From Faecalibacterium taiwanense (lineage in GTDB: Bacteria; Bacillota; Clostridia; Oscillospirales; Ruminococcaceae): DNA of 64,000 bases. Below, piece by piece: positions 9,009 through 17,423 of this stretch; the first letter of the stretch is position 1, and each line of letters begins with the position of its first letter. A program made the translations under genes and the position numbers. The stretch is from assembly GCF_036632915.2 (NCBI RefSeq), contig NZ_CP155552.1, positions 2,046,001 through 2,110,000 on the forward strand, written 5' to 3'. Below the pieces are notes generated by a model. The model was not told where the DNA came from. It worked only from the letters and a program-made list of their open reading frames with translations, and did no database searches.

Positions 9009-9063
9009 GTTAATAGTACCTCCTAATTATTTTACCCATAATCGGATAAATCACGGTATCTTT

Positions 9064-9092
9064 ATTTTAGACCAAAACGCAGAAAGTTTCAA
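9064..9092 (-). promoter_or_regulatory. gap promoter
   Basis: On the minus strand TTGAAA (9087-9092), a 17 bp spacer and TAAAAT (9064-9069) lie 56 bp upstream of the gap start. Confidence 0.8.
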
Positions 9093-9206
9093 GTGTCTGC
9101 CAAAAAATTAACAAGACATTCACTGCATTTTTTGCTTTTGTACGATTTTAATTCCTTTCATTCCCTGCTTTTCGGCAATTGCGCCAACAGAGTGCCAACA
9201 TTTTTG

Positions 9207-9992
9207 TCAGCTCTCCCCGTTCAAGCAGGCTGCAACGCACGCTCCGCCAATGCCGCCCACGCAGCAAAGGCCCAGTCCGGCAAAGATCTCCGGCCAGACA
9301 GCCGGTGCGGCCCAGCTCAGGCCGCTCATCAAAACCAGTACATAGGGCAGCTGCCAGCACAGGCAAAGTGCAAATGCGGCAAGCCCGGCTGCGCACAGTG
9401 TTTTGCCATTGCCCGGCTGCGGGACATGCAGTGCCCGGGCCAGCGCTGCCAAAAACACCAGTGCCGCAAGCGCCTGCCACACCGCCGCTGTAGGGATCAC
9501 GCGGTGCCAGCTGGAGCTGTTCTCCATAAAGCGCAGCAGCACGTTCCAGTAGAACAGCAGACTGCCCGCCACGGCCAGATACAGCCCACCAAAGGGCTTT
9601 TTCCACTCGTTGGGGCTGAGCCAGCAGCGGCCCATGGTGCTGAGCCACGCGGAGCACAGGCATTCCAGAATGCACCGCACAAAGCCGCCCAGACCGGAAG
9701 CTGCGCCCAGCGCGATCTGTGCACCCGCTGCGGCCAGAAAACATACTGCACCGACAAAAGCCAGAATACCGGCCAGCGGCCTGCGGCTACGCACCGCTTC
9801 CGAGTGGGAAGGCTGTGTACGGCCCACAAGCACTGCAGCCAGCACCACGATACCCAGTGCCAGATAGCGCCACCACACCGAGCCGACCACGCACAGACCG
9901 GTGACGGCATCGGTGCCAAAGGCAAGGTCTGCCGCGCGCAGCACGCCCAGCAGAATGCTCAGGATAAAAACGAACAAAACAGAAGGATTCAT
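9207..9992 (-). CDS. Polytopic membrane protein of unknown function
   Basis: This 261-residue protein has about seven hydrophobic segments: an N-terminal one with no cleavable-looking signal, then others near residues 45-57, 75-95, 135-150, 168-185, 200-220 and 235-255. No family motif was recognised. Its ATG overlaps the citrate synthase stop by one base (TGATG), so it is translationally coupled to gltA and probably co-regulated with it. Transport of a citrate-pathway metabolite is imaginable but unsupported. The C-terminal CCVGGIGGACVAACL is cysteine/glycine-rich. Confidence 0.75.
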   Translation of the reverse strand: MNPSVLFVFILSILLGVLRAADLAFGTDAVTGLCVVGSVWWRYLALGIVVLAAVLVGRTQPSHSEAVRSRRPLAGILAFVGAVCFLAAAGAQIALGAASGLGGFVRCILECLCSAWLSTMGRCWLSPNEWKKPFGGLYLAVAGSLLFYWNVLLRFMENSSSWHRVIPTAAVWQALAALVFLAALARALHVPQPGNGKTLCAAGLAAFALCLCWQLPYVLVLMSGLSWAAPAVWPEIFAGLGLCCVGGIGGACVAACLNGES

Positions 9993-11362
9993 CAGCGTTC
10001 CTCGATCGGCTTATATTTCTGGCGCACGCCCAGATACTTGTAAGCGGGACGAATGATACGGTTGGCGAATACCACCTCTTCCACGCGGTGTGCACACCAG
10101 CCGGGCACACGGGCAATGGCGAACAGCGGGGTGTAGATATCCTCAGAGATGCCCAGCATGTTGTAGATCAGGCCGCTGAACAGGTCCACGTTGGCGCACA
10201 CCGGCTTGGTGCTGCCCTTTTCCTCGGCAAAGATGCCGGGGGCCAGCCGTTCGATGCTGCACAGCATATTATACTCTTCCTCAAAGCCTTTGTCGTAGGC
10301 CAGATGGCGGGCGCGCTGCTTCAGGACCACCTCACGAGGGTCGCTGATGGTGTACACCGCGTGGCCCATGCCGTAGATCAGGCCGGAGCCATCGCCCGCC
10401 TGCTTGCGCAGGATGCGGCGCAGATACTCGCGCACCTCATCGTCGTCCTCGGGGTTTTCCACATGCTTGAGGATATCCTTCAGCTGACGGTTCACCATCA
10501 GGTTGGCACCGCCGTGCTTGGGGCCCTTCAGTGCACCGATGGCCGCCGCGATTGCGGAGTAGGTATCGGTGCCGGAGGAGGACAACACACGGGTGGTAAA
10601 GGTGGAGCAGTTGCCGCCGCCGTGGTCGGCGTGCACCAGCAGGCACATATCCAGCAGCTTTGCTTCCTCGTGGGTGAACTTCTGGTCCGGACGGTAGGTG
10701 CTGAGGATGTGCTCTGCCGTGCTCTGGCCGGGCTTGGGCAGGTGGAAGAACATGCTCTGCTTATCGTAGTAGCGGCGCTTCATCTGGTAAGCGTTCACCA
10801 TCATGGTGGGCATGCTGGCGATCAGATTGATGCTCTGGCTCAGGATGTTCTCCAGACTCAGATCCTCGGCGTGCTCATCATAAGAGTAAAGGCCCAGCAC
10901 GCAGCGCTGCAGCTTATTCATGATATTGGGCGAGGGGGCGTTCATGGTGTCCATGAAGCCTTCCGGCAGGGCGCGGTGCTCTGCCAGGATCTCACAGAAA
11001 TCGTCCAGCTGCTCCTGGTTGGGCAGACTGCCGAACAGCAGCAGCCAGATCACCTCTTCAAACACAAAGCGGTCATTGCGGTAGGCCTCGTCCACGATCT
11101 CGTTGATGTTCACACCGCGGTAGATCAGCTTGCCAGGAGTGGGGATCACATGGCCTTCCTGATCCTTTTTATAGCCCACAACGTCGCAGACGTTGGTCAG
11201 GCCGGCCAACACACCGGTGCCATCCGGGTTGCGCAGGCCGCGCTTGACCCCCAGACGTTCGCTCGTCTCCGGATCGATGTAGTTGTTGGCAACATATTCC
11301 TCACACAAAGTCCGCATCGTGTTCGGGTCCAGCGTTGCCACCTCCGAATGTGCAAAATTCAT
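9992..11362 (-). CDS. gltA: Citrate synthase
   Basis: Condenses oxaloacetate with acetyl-CoA to citrate. At 456 residues it is of the long Clostridia type with an N-terminal extension (DPNTMRTLCEEYVANNYIDP). Recognisable elements are GKLIYRGVNINEIV, ADHGGGNCSTFTTR with the substrate histidine, GALKGPKHGGAN with the second active-site histidine, and GMGHAVYTISDPRE. ATG follows AAAGGAGAATTCCCCTT. A clear promoter lies upstream. No aconitase or isocitrate dehydrogenase is nearby; a biosynthetic role toward glutamate is likely but inferred. It is coupled to a downstream membrane protein. Confidence 0.96.
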   Translation of the reverse strand: MNFAHSEVATLDPNTMRTLCEEYVANNYIDPETSERLGVKRGLRNPDGTGVLAGLTNVCDVVGYKKDQEGHVIPTPGKLIYRGVNINEIVDEAYRNDRFVFEEVIWLLLFGSLPNQEQLDDFCEILAEHRALPEGFMDTMNAPSPNIMNKLQRCVLGLYSYDEHAEDLSLENILSQSINLIASMPTMMVNAYQMKRRYYDKQSMFFHLPKPGQSTAEHILSTYRPDQKFTHEEAKLLDMCLLVHADHGGGNCSTFTTRVLSSSGTDTYSAIAAAIGALKGPKHGGANLMVNRQLKDILKHVENPEDDDEVREYLRRILRKQAGDGSGLIYGMGHAVYTISDPREVVLKQRARHLAYDKGFEEEYNMLCSIERLAPGIFAEEKGSTKPVCANVDLFSGLIYNMLGISEDIYTPLFAIARVPGWCAHRVEEVVFANRIIRPAYKYLGVRQKYKPIEER

Positions 11363-11429
11363 AAGGGGAATTCTCCTTTCATCCTATTTATATACTTTCC
11401 CGCCCACCCTCAATGATGGGTATAATTCT

Positions 11430-11458
11430 ATATTATCGCTTTTGACGAGTAAATTCAA
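11430..11458 (-). promoter_or_regulatory. gltA promoter
   Basis: Minus strand TTGAAT (11453-11458), 17 bp spacer, TAATAT (11430-11435), about 70 bp upstream of the gltA start. Confidence 0.75.
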
Positions 11459-11608
11459 GCATTAACTGCACCGTTCAGCGCTCAAAAAGTCGGTTTGGTG
11501 CTTTTTTGCGCTTGCACCACAAAAGGCTTTTTCCCTGTTTCGCATCTTTTTTCAGGGTATATCCGGTATTCTGATTAAAAAAACACCGCTGTCGGAGGGT
11601 TTGGGACT

Positions 11609-12613
11609 ATGAAAAAGTTTTTTCTGCCAATCTTTGCGGTCCTGCTGGTGCTGGGCAGCATTCTGCCGCTGGCTGCCTACCGGGTCACACGCGCCGTGCT
11701 CAGCGGGGCAGAGCCCGCATCTTCTGCCGTGTCTTCGCCTGCAGCATCTGCGCAGCCGCCAAGTGCCGTGCCTTCTGCGGATGCCGAGACCTTTCTGGTG
11801 GAGGATCAGGCCACCGGACAGGTGCTGGAGCTTTCCCGTCAGGAATACGTTCTGGGTGCTGTCGCCGCCGAGATGCCGGTGAGCTGGCCGGACGAAGCGC
11901 TCAAGGCACAGGCCGTTGCCGCCCACAGCTATGCGCTCTACTGCCGGGACCACACCACCCTGCAAAGCGGCGCTTGGCTCACTGCCGACCCAGCCCGGCG
12001 GCAGGGCTGCCTGACCGAGCCGGTGCTGCGCAGCTACTGGGGCACCGCCTACGAGCAGAATTATGCCCGCCTCTCCGCCCTTGTGGACGAGGTCTTGGAT
12101 GAGATACTTTATTATGAGAATGCTCCTGCCTGCGCCAGCTACTTTGCCATTTCCAATGGGCAGACCGAGGCCAGTGAAAATGTATGGGGTTCCGCCCTGC
12201 CCTACCTCATTTCAGTGGACAGCAGCACCGACCGTTCCGCTGACAACTACGAATACACCATCACCTTTTCCGCAGAGCAGGTGCAGCAGGCCCTTGCAGG
12301 CCTTGGCATTTCTGCCGACCTCGCCGCGCCGGAGGGCTGGTTCGGCCCGGCAGCGCTGACCAGCGCCGGATACACAAAAACCGTCACGGTCTGCGGGCAG
12401 ACCGTGACCGGCACGACCCTGCGCCGGGCGCTGGGCCTGCGCAGCACATGCTTTACGGTACAGTACCAGAGCGGGAATTTCAGCTTTACCACCCGGGGTT
12501 ACGGCCACGGCGTGGGCCTGAGCCAGTGGGGCACAAAGGCCATGGCGGAGCAGGGCAAAAGCTATGCCGATATTCTGGCACACTACTACCCCGGCACACA
12601 GCTGCAAGGATGA
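11609..12613 (+). CDS. SpoIID/LytB-domain cell-wall protein
   Basis: Secreted or membrane-anchored protein of the SpoIID family, peptidoglycan lytic transglycosylases or amidase enhancers. Residues 1-30 form a signal/anchor; about 25 Ala/Ser/Pro-rich linker residues follow, then the SpoIID domain from about residue 55. Diagnostic text: LSRQEYVLGAVAAEMPVSWP, EALKAQAVAAHSYAL, ISNGQTE and, near the C-terminus, GYGHGVGLSQWG with YADILAHYYPGT. ATG follows CGGAGG. It stands alone, divergent from gltA and without spoIIQ or spoIIIA genes, so it may act in vegetative wall turnover if the organism does not sporulate. The SpoIID domain assignment is firm; the gene name spoIID is not. Confidence 0.88.
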   Translation: MKKFFLPIFAVLLVLGSILPLAAYRVTRAVLSGAEPASSAVSSPAASAQPPSAVPSADAETFLVEDQATGQVLELSRQEYVLGAVAAEMPVSWPDEALKAQAVAAHSYALYCRDHTTLQSGAWLTADPARRQGCLTEPVLRSYWGTAYEQNYARLSALVDEVLDEILYYENAPACASYFAISNGQTEASENVWGSALPYLISVDSSTDRSADNYEYTITFSAEQVQQALAGLGISADLAAPEGWFGPAALTSAGYTKTVTVCGQTVTGTTLRRALGLRSTCFTVQYQSGNFSFTTRGYGHGVGLSQWGTKAMAEQGKSYADILAHYYPGTQLQG

Positions 12614-12666
12614 AAAAGCGGCCCGCACCGCAAAGGCACAGACCGCATTTCTATTCACTCTTTTTC

Positions 12667-13686
12667 TTATACCCGCACCATATCCGGGGTGATTTCGGCC
12701 AGAGAATGCGCACCGCACATCTGCATGGTGTCGGCCAGCTCACCGGCCAGCTTATCAATGTAGCACTTCACGCCTTCCTCGCCGCCGCCATACACAGCCG
12801 TGACGAACGGGCGGCAGATCAGCACGCCGTCTGCACCCAGTGCCAGTGCTTTGAACACATCCACACCGGTGCGGATGCCGCCGTCCACCAGGATCTTCAC
12901 GCCGGTGCCCTTGAGGGCTGCTGCGATCTCCGGCAGCACCTCGGCAGTGGCCGGGCACTGATCCAGCACGCGGCCGCCATGGTTGGACACCACGATAGCA
13001 GCCGCGCCGGCTTCCTTTGCCTTCAGTGCGCCCTTAACGGTCATAACGCCCTTGACGATGAAGGGGCGCTCGGCCAGCTTGACGATCTCGGCAAGCTCTG
13101 CCACGCTCTTGCTGCCTGCGGGCGGAGTCATGTTCTTCAGGAAGGGCAGACCGGCTGCATCCACATCCATGGCCACGGCAAAGCAGCCGCTGGCCTTGGC
13201 CTCGGCCATTTTTTCCTTAATGGTATCAATGTTCCAGGGCTTGATGGTGGGCACGCCGCAGCCGTTTGCTGCGCCAATGGCCTTGGTGGCCATCTCCATA
13301 ACGGTGGGGTTGGTGCCGTCGCCGGTAAAGGCTGCGATGCCGTTCTCTGCGCAGGCGCGCACCAGCACATCATTATAGGTCATATCGGTATAGGCTTCGG
13401 AGTAGTGCAGGTTCACAGCACCCACCGGGCCTGCAAAGAACGGGTACTTGAAGCTCTTGCCAAACAGCTCAATATGGGTGTCCGGGGTGCCGCCCTCGCA
13501 CAGGGTGTCCATGTTCACGCGGATCTCGGCCCACTTATTATAATTGCGGATGGCCGTATCGCCCACACCCTTGGCACCGGGGCCGGGGATCTGGTTTTTG
13601 CAGGCCACGCCGTTGCACACCGGGCAGGCCTTGCAGTATTTTCCGATGCACTCGCGCGCATTAGCCAGCACTTCAGGATAAGTCAT
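12667..13686 (-). CDS. FMN-dependent alpha-hydroxy-acid oxidizing protein
   Basis: TIM-barrel flavoenzyme of the lactate/glycolate oxidase family. The 339-residue product shows FAGPVGAVNLHY, the flavin-contacting lysine in PFIVKGVMT, the active-site SNHGGRVLDQCPAT, and the FMN-phosphate segment VDGGIRTGVDVFKALALGAD with GVLICRPF. The N-terminus has a cluster of five cysteines (CIGKYCKACPVCNGVAC), seen in anaerobe members and not in mitochondrial oxidases. ATG 13686 was chosen because AGGAGG lies ten bases upstream; a longer frame is open but lacks a ribosome binding site. The substrate is unknown: (S)-lactate or another 2-hydroxy acid is likely, with an acceptor other than oxygen in an anaerobe. 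Confidence 0.85.
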   Translation of the reverse strand: MTYPEVLANARECIGKYCKACPVCNGVACKNQIPGPGAKGVGDTAIRNYNKWAEIRVNMDTLCEGGTPDTHIELFGKSFKYPFFAGPVGAVNLHYSEAYTDMTYNDVLVRACAENGIAAFTGDGTNPTVMEMATKAIGAANGCGVPTIKPWNIDTIKEKMAEAKASGCFAVAMDVDAAGLPFLKNMTPPAGSKSVAELAEIVKLAERPFIVKGVMTVKGALKAKEAGAAAIVVSNHGGRVLDQCPATAEVLPEIAAALKGTGVKILVDGGIRTGVDVFKALALGADGVLICRPFVTAVYGGGEEGVKCYIDKLAGELADTMQMCGAHSLAEITPDMVRV

Positions 13687-13871
13687 AATAAAATATCCTC
13701 CTTTTATTCCTTTTCTGCAGGGCAAACTCTCTCCGCAGCACTCTTTACCCCCATCATAGCCCGGTTTTCAGCCGTCGTCAAGGGTTTTGCACGGTTTTCA
13801 GTGCAAAGTTCGGAGGCCAGAAACGCAGGCACGTGCTTTTTGAAAAAATACAATTTTTTTCAAAAAAATCC

Positions 13872-13900
13872 TTGACAAAAGTGCTTCTTTCAGGTATTAT
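13872..13900 (+). promoter_or_regulatory. tRNA-Ser promoter
   Basis: Consensus TTGACA (13872-13877), 17 bp, TATTAT (13895-13900), 45 bp before the tRNA. Confidence 0.88.
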
Positions 13901-13944
13901 AGTGGAGCGCTGAGGGCCACGGCCCAAAACGCAAAACCGAATAT

Positions 13945-14036
13945 GGAAAGATGGCTGAGTTGGTCTAAGGCGCACGACTGGAAATCGTGTAACGTGTCAA
14001 AAGCGTTCTGGGGTTCGAATCCCCATCTTTCCGCCA
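13945..14036 (+). tRNA. tRNA-Ser (anticodon GGA)
   Basis: The sequence folds as a class II tRNA. The acceptor arm GGAAAGA pairs with TCTTTCC; the anticodon stem CACGA/TCGTG encloses loop CTGGAAA with anticodon GGA at 13980-13982; a long variable arm (serine type) and GGGTTCGAATCCC T-arm follow. The mature body is 89 nt with discriminator G at 14033, and CCA is encoded (14034-14036). It reads UCC/UCU codons. It has its own promoter and terminator. Confidence 0.95.
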
Positions 14037-14037
14037 G

Positions 14038-14072
14038 AAATCCGAAACCTTACAGTTTCGGATTTTTTGTTT
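14038..14072 (+). terminator. tRNA-Ser terminator
   Basis: AAATCCGAAAC pairs with GTTTCGGATTT over a 6 nt loop, followed by a T-rich tract (TTTTTTGTTTTT). Confidence 0.88.
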
Positions 14073-14152
14073 TTCCAGCGCTCCTCTGTTCCGCCTTGAC
14101 TTTTGTCCGCTGTTCCGCTATGCTGAATAAAACATCTGAGGGAGGATTTTTT

Positions 14153-15028
14153 ATGGCATCTTCCAAACGAAAAAAGCACGGCGCGGGCTATGTGATCCTG
14201 ATCGCAGTGCTCATCCTTGTACTGCTTGCAGTCGTGGCCGCTGTAACCGGGTACAGTCTGGTAGCCCGCCGGGTGAAAGCGCTGCAGGCAGGCGCGGCCT
14301 TTACCTTTGATTATGAGATCACATCCACAGCCGATTCCCCTGCCCTTTACACCATCCTGCAAAAGACAGGCTCCACCAAGGGCACCGTCAACGGCCTGTA
14401 TGCGCCGGACGCACTGCAGCTGAACATCTCGGCCCCGGATGCCGTTATCCCGGCAGGCCCGCTCACCCGGGTGTATATCAGCAGCAGCGAGACCTTATAC
14501 GATGTCGGGCAGCTGTACAAAAATATCCGCTCTTCCATCACCGGCAGCTACCCGCTGGCGAGCCTTCTGCTGCCGGACTGGAGCCTTGGCAGTTATATCT
14601 CGCAGGCCCAGCTGGCAAGCCTGCTGGGTGTGGACACCACAGCCACCAGCCTGCAGGACATGACCGAGTTTGAGCTGCCGCAGAAAAAGCTGCAGCGCGT
14701 ACAGCCGGAAAACGCAAAGGACGGCTACCTTTATTTTCAGCTGGATACCGGTGATGCCCGCGCCAATGCACCGGTACTTGTTATCGGGCTGGAAAAGAGC
14801 AGGTTCTTTGCGGATGCCATCCCGGTGCACATCCTGCTCACCATCCCGGAACACGGGGTCAGCATCCAGCTCACTGGCACCGTGAGTGCCCAGACCGTGG
14901 TGCTCACTGCGCCCACATCCCGCATGAAGGACGAAGACATCCAGACGCTGGTGCAGATCCGCGATACCATCCAGAGCGTGCTGCAGTTCGTGCAGACCGC
15001 TGCCAACAGCGTACAGAACGCGGGCTGA
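14153..15028 (+). CDS. Membrane-anchored protein of unknown function
   Basis: This 291-residue protein starts with a short basic segment (ASSKRKKHG), one transmembrane helix at about residues 11-32 and a long extracytoplasmic part rich in Thr, Ser and Leu. I recognise no family. No lipobox or catalytic motif is visible; the fold may be beta-rich. ATG 14153 follows GAGGGAGG with good spacing; an open frame extends upstream through the tRNA but that is not coding. It lies alone between the tRNA and a convergent ferredoxin gene, with a shared bidirectional terminator. Confidence 0.75.
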   Translation: MASSKRKKHGAGYVILIAVLILVLLAVVAAVTGYSLVARRVKALQAGAAFTFDYEITSTADSPALYTILQKTGSTKGTVNGLYAPDALQLNISAPDAVIPAGPLTRVYISSSETLYDVGQLYKNIRSSITGSYPLASLLLPDWSLGSYISQAQLASLLGVDTTATSLQDMTEFELPQKKLQRVQPENAKDGYLYFQLDTGDARANAPVLVIGLEKSRFFADAIPVHILLTIPEHGVSIQLTGTVSAQTVVLTAPTSRMKDEDIQTLVQIRDTIQSVLQFVQTAANSVQNAG

Positions 15029-15044
15029 TCTTTCCGCAAACATC

Positions 15045-15080
15045 AAAAGCCAGAAACGGCAGCAGTCGTTTCTGGCTTTT
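15045..15080. terminator. Bidirectional terminator
   Basis: AAAAGCCAGAAACG and its near-complement CGTTTCTGGCTTTT flank an 8-9 nt loop between convergent genes. T-runs exist on both strands. Confidence 0.85.
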
Positions 15081-15091
15081 GTTCTGTCATT

Positions 15092-15820
15092 TTACCGGTC
15101 GAGGATGCGGCCATCGGTGGAGAAGGTGACTACATTCCACGGGATGAACTTGCCGCTGTTCTTCAGAGCAGTGATGGCAGCGTGCTCCAGCCCGCCGCAG
15201 CAGGGCACCTCCATGCGCAGCACCGTCACGCTCTTGATATCATTGCTGCGGATGATCTCGGTCAGCTTTTCGCTGTAATCCACAGCATCCAGCTTCGGGC
15301 AGCCGATGATGGTCACATGGCCCCTCATGAACTCCTCGTGGATATTGGCGTAGGCATAGGCGGTGCAGTCGGCGGCGATCAGCAGCTTGGCACCGTCAAA
15401 GTAGGGCGCGTTCACCGGCACCAGCTTGATCTGGCAAGGCCACTGTGCCAGCTGGGACTGCATGGGCACTGCGGCTGCGGCAGGTGCGGTCTGCTCACGG
15501 TGGAACTGTTTCATCATGCTGCCCGGGCAGCCATGGAACGCCGGTGCGGCGGGCTGTGCCTGCTGCTGGGCGGCAGCGGCCTTTTTCTGCTTGTTTTCCA
15601 GCACAGCCTGCTCGTCATAAGCGGCGGCTTCGCGCTCGGTAAAGGTGATGGCACCGGTGGGGCATCCGGGCAGGCAGTCGCCAAAGCCGTCGCAGTAGTC
15701 GTCCCGCATCAGCTTGGCCTTGCCGTTCACAAGGCCGATGGCACCCTCGTGGCAGGCGGTGACGCAGGCACCGCAGCCGTTGCATTTTTCTTCGTCTATA
15801 TGAATGATTTTGCGGATCAT
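15092..15820 (-). CDS. 4Fe-4S ferredoxin-domain protein
   Basis: Cytoplasmic iron-sulfur protein of 242 residues. The N-terminal bacterial ferredoxin module has CNGCGACVTACHEG (first cluster) and YCDGFGDCLPGCPTGAI (second cluster, variant spacing). An Ala/Gln-rich linker (about residues 78-95) leads to a C-terminal domain containing DCTAYAYANIHEEF, IIGCPKLD and a cysteine pair in EVPCCGGLEHAA, typical of a conserved anaerobe ferredoxin family of unknown partner. It is divergently transcribed from a Crp/Fnr regulator, an arrangement common for redox-controlled electron-transfer genes. ATG follows AAGGAGG. Electron transfer is inferred; the partner enzyme is not visible. Confidence 0.88.
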   Translation of the reverse strand: MIRKIIHIDEEKCNGCGACVTACHEGAIGLVNGKAKLMRDDYCDGFGDCLPGCPTGAITFTEREAAAYDEQAVLENKQKKAAAAQQQAQPAAPAFHGCPGSMMKQFHREQTAPAAAAVPMQSQLAQWPCQIKLVPVNAPYFDGAKLLIAADCTAYAYANIHEEFMRGHVTIIGCPKLDAVDYSEKLTEIIRSNDIKSVTVLRMEVPCCGGLEHAAITALKNSGKFIPWNVVTFSTDGRILDR

Positions 15821-15876
15821 GGAAAAATCCTCCTTGCTTTGATGTTCTGAGTATACTATAATCAGACCGTGCTTTC

Positions 15877-15889
15877 GGTTGTTATAACC
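15877..15889. promoter_or_regulatory. Candidate Crp/Fnr operator between divergent genes
   Basis: GGTT-N5-AACC dyad (centre GTTAT) in the 86 bp gap, 17 bp before the regulator's start codon. Near it TATACT/TATAAT-like hexamers occur on both strands (15852-15861). Binding by the adjacent regulator is inferred from position only. Confidence 0.4.
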
Positions 15890-15906
15890 ACAGAAAGAGG
15901 ATTTTT

Positions 15907-16557
15907 ATGAAAAAGATCGCGTCGCCCCTGTTTCAGGATCTTTCAGAAGCCGAGCTGGATACCCTTGCCGCTGCCGGGCACCTGCGCACCCGGCAGTTTG
16001 CAAAGCACGAGGTCATCTTCCGCGCCGGAAGCTGCGTGCGGGAGATCGGCATTGTGCTGCGTGGTTCCGTGCACATTGAAAATCTGGATCTCTGGGGCAC
16101 CAAAAGCATCCTGAGCAGCGTAGGTGCCGGGCAGGCCTTTGCCGAGACCTACGCCTTTTGCGGCGAGGCCTTGATGGTGGATGCTGTTGCGGCCGAACAT
16201 TGCGAAATACTGTTCCTGCACACTGCCGCCCTTACCGATGCGCGGATCGAGCCAGCGCTGCAGGACAAGCTGCTGCGCCGCCTGCTGGCGGTGTCCATGC
16301 GCAAGAACCTCAGCCTTTCGCAGCGCATCTTCTGCACAACGCCCAAGACTGTGCGCGGACGGCTACTGACCTATTTTTCCGCACAGGCAGCACGCTGCGG
16401 CAGGATGGCGTTCGAGGTGCCCTTCAACCGCCAGCAGATGGCCGACTACCTCAATCTGGACCGCAGCGCCCTCTCCAAAGAGCTGTGCAAAATGCGGGAC
16501 GAAGGTTTGCTGGAATTTGATAAAAACCGCTTTGTTTTAAAGCAGCTTCCAGAATAA
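15907..16557 (+). CDS. Crp/Fnr family transcriptional regulator
   Basis: A 216-residue regulator with an N-terminal cyclic-nucleotide-binding-like beta barrel (about residues 10-120, including EVIFRAGSCVREIGIVLRGS and AGQAFAETYAF), a dimer helix, and a C-terminal winged helix-turn-helix (FNRQQMADYLNLDRSALSKE). No N-terminal Cys cluster of the FNR iron-sulfur type is present, so the signal may be a small molecule or redox. It resembles Crp/Fnr proteins that in Clostridia adjoin ferredoxin or hydroxylamine-reductase genes. Divergent from the ferredoxin gene, which it probably regulates. Confidence 0.9.
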   Translation: MKKIASPLFQDLSEAELDTLAAAGHLRTRQFAKHEVIFRAGSCVREIGIVLRGSVHIENLDLWGTKSILSSVGAGQAFAETYAFCGEALMVDAVAAEHCEILFLHTAALTDARIEPALQDKLLRRLLAVSMRKNLSLSQRIFCTTPKTVRGRLLTYFSAQAARCGRMAFEVPFNRQQMADYLNLDRSALSKELCKMRDEGLLEFDKNRFVLKQLPE

Positions 16558-16560
16558 CCA

Positions 16561-16602
16561 AAAGCGCCCGCCGGGCAGGGCTGGACCTCCGGCGGGCGCT
16601 TT
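16561..16602. terminator. Bidirectional terminator
   Basis: AAAGCGCCCGCCGG and CCGGCGGGCGCTTT, a perfect 14 bp stem, between convergent genes. Confidence 0.88.
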
Positions 16603-16628
16603 CATTTTAACAGGTCAACAGAACGAGA

Positions 16629-17423
16629 TCAGACCGTCTCCTTCTTCTTGCGGGGTGCGCACTTGCGCTTGGGCTTCTCCGCAGCGGGCTTTTCCTCTGC
16701 AGGTGCTTCTGCCTTTGCAGGCTCTGCTTTTTCGGCAGCCTTGGCGGCGGTCTTACGGGCAGGCTTTGCGGGCTTTTCTGCCGGTGCTGCGGTCTCTGCC
16801 TTCCCCTCTTCTGCAGCTTCTGCCTTGGCGGCAGCCGCCTTTTTGGTGGTGCGGGGCTTGCGGGCCGCAGTCTTCTTGGCCGGTGCCTTTTCTGCAGCGG
16901 GTGCAGCTTCAGCGGCAGCCTCCACAGCAGGCGCCTCGGCCTTCTTTGCGGCACGCTTTGCGCGCTCCTTCACCTCGGCAATGGTCCACAGCTGGTCGTC
17001 TGCACCGGGCACCTCCTGCCAGATCTGCAGCACAGTGCCAACCGCAGCGCCCATGCCGACCGTATCCACGCACTTGCCGCCTGCCCAGGAAGAGCGCAGG
17101 CGCACAGTTCCTTCCGGGGTGGGCTGGACCGTCCACATCTGGGAGGTGCCGCCCACATCCTCCCACAGATGCAGCCATGTGCCGTTGGCAGTACCGGTCA
17201 TGGTCAGGTCCAGCAGCTTGCCGGATGCGCGGTTGCGGATGCGGTAAACGCCGTCACCCACGCGGATAAAGCTCCACTCCTGCTCAGGCTTATGCTCGTA
17301 CTTGCCCAGACGGACGGTACCGGCTTCCTTGGTGCCCTCCACGGCCTGAATGACGTTGCCGGTGTGCGCGGCAATGGTGTAAAAGTGATCGGCTTCGATC
17401 ACGGTCTGTGCAACAGTTTTCAT
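16629..17423 (-). CDS. Ricin-type beta-trefoil lectin with histone-H1-like tail
   Basis: The 264-residue protein has two parts. Residues 1-150 form a ricin-B-like beta-trefoil, shown by three spaced QxW motifs (QEW at 48-50, QMW at 95-97, QLW at 144-146) and GKLLDL/GKCVDTVG repeats. Residues 151-264 are low-complexity Ala/Lys/Pro/Glu, with repeats such as AAEKAPAKKTAARKP, ending KRKCAPRKKKETV. There is no signal peptide or transmembrane segment, so it appears cytoplasmic, which is unusual for a ricin domain. The tail resembles H1-like nucleic-acid-binding tails. Ligand and role unknown. ATG follows ATAGGAGG. The 5' leader carries a GCAGCCGC stem (17445-17472) just before the ribosome binding site. 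Confidence 0.8.
   Translation of the reverse strand: MKTVAQTVIEADHFYTIAAHTGNVIQAVEGTKEAGTVRLGKYEHKPEQEWSFIRVGDGVYRIRNRASGKLLDLTMTGTANGTWLHLWEDVGGTSQMWTVQPTPEGTVRLRSSWAGGKCVDTVGMGAAVGTVLQIWQEVPGADDQLWTIAEVKERAKRAAKKAEAPAVEAAAEAAPAAEKAPAKKTAARKPRTTKKAAAAKAEAAEEGKAETAAPAEKPAKPARKTAAKAAEKAEPAKAEAPAEEKPAAEKPKRKCAPRKKKETV

Noticed and set aside
13943..14152. N-terminal extension of the 14153 gene through the tRNA
   Set aside because: The region is a clear tRNA-Ser with its terminator; the ribosome binding site precedes 14153.
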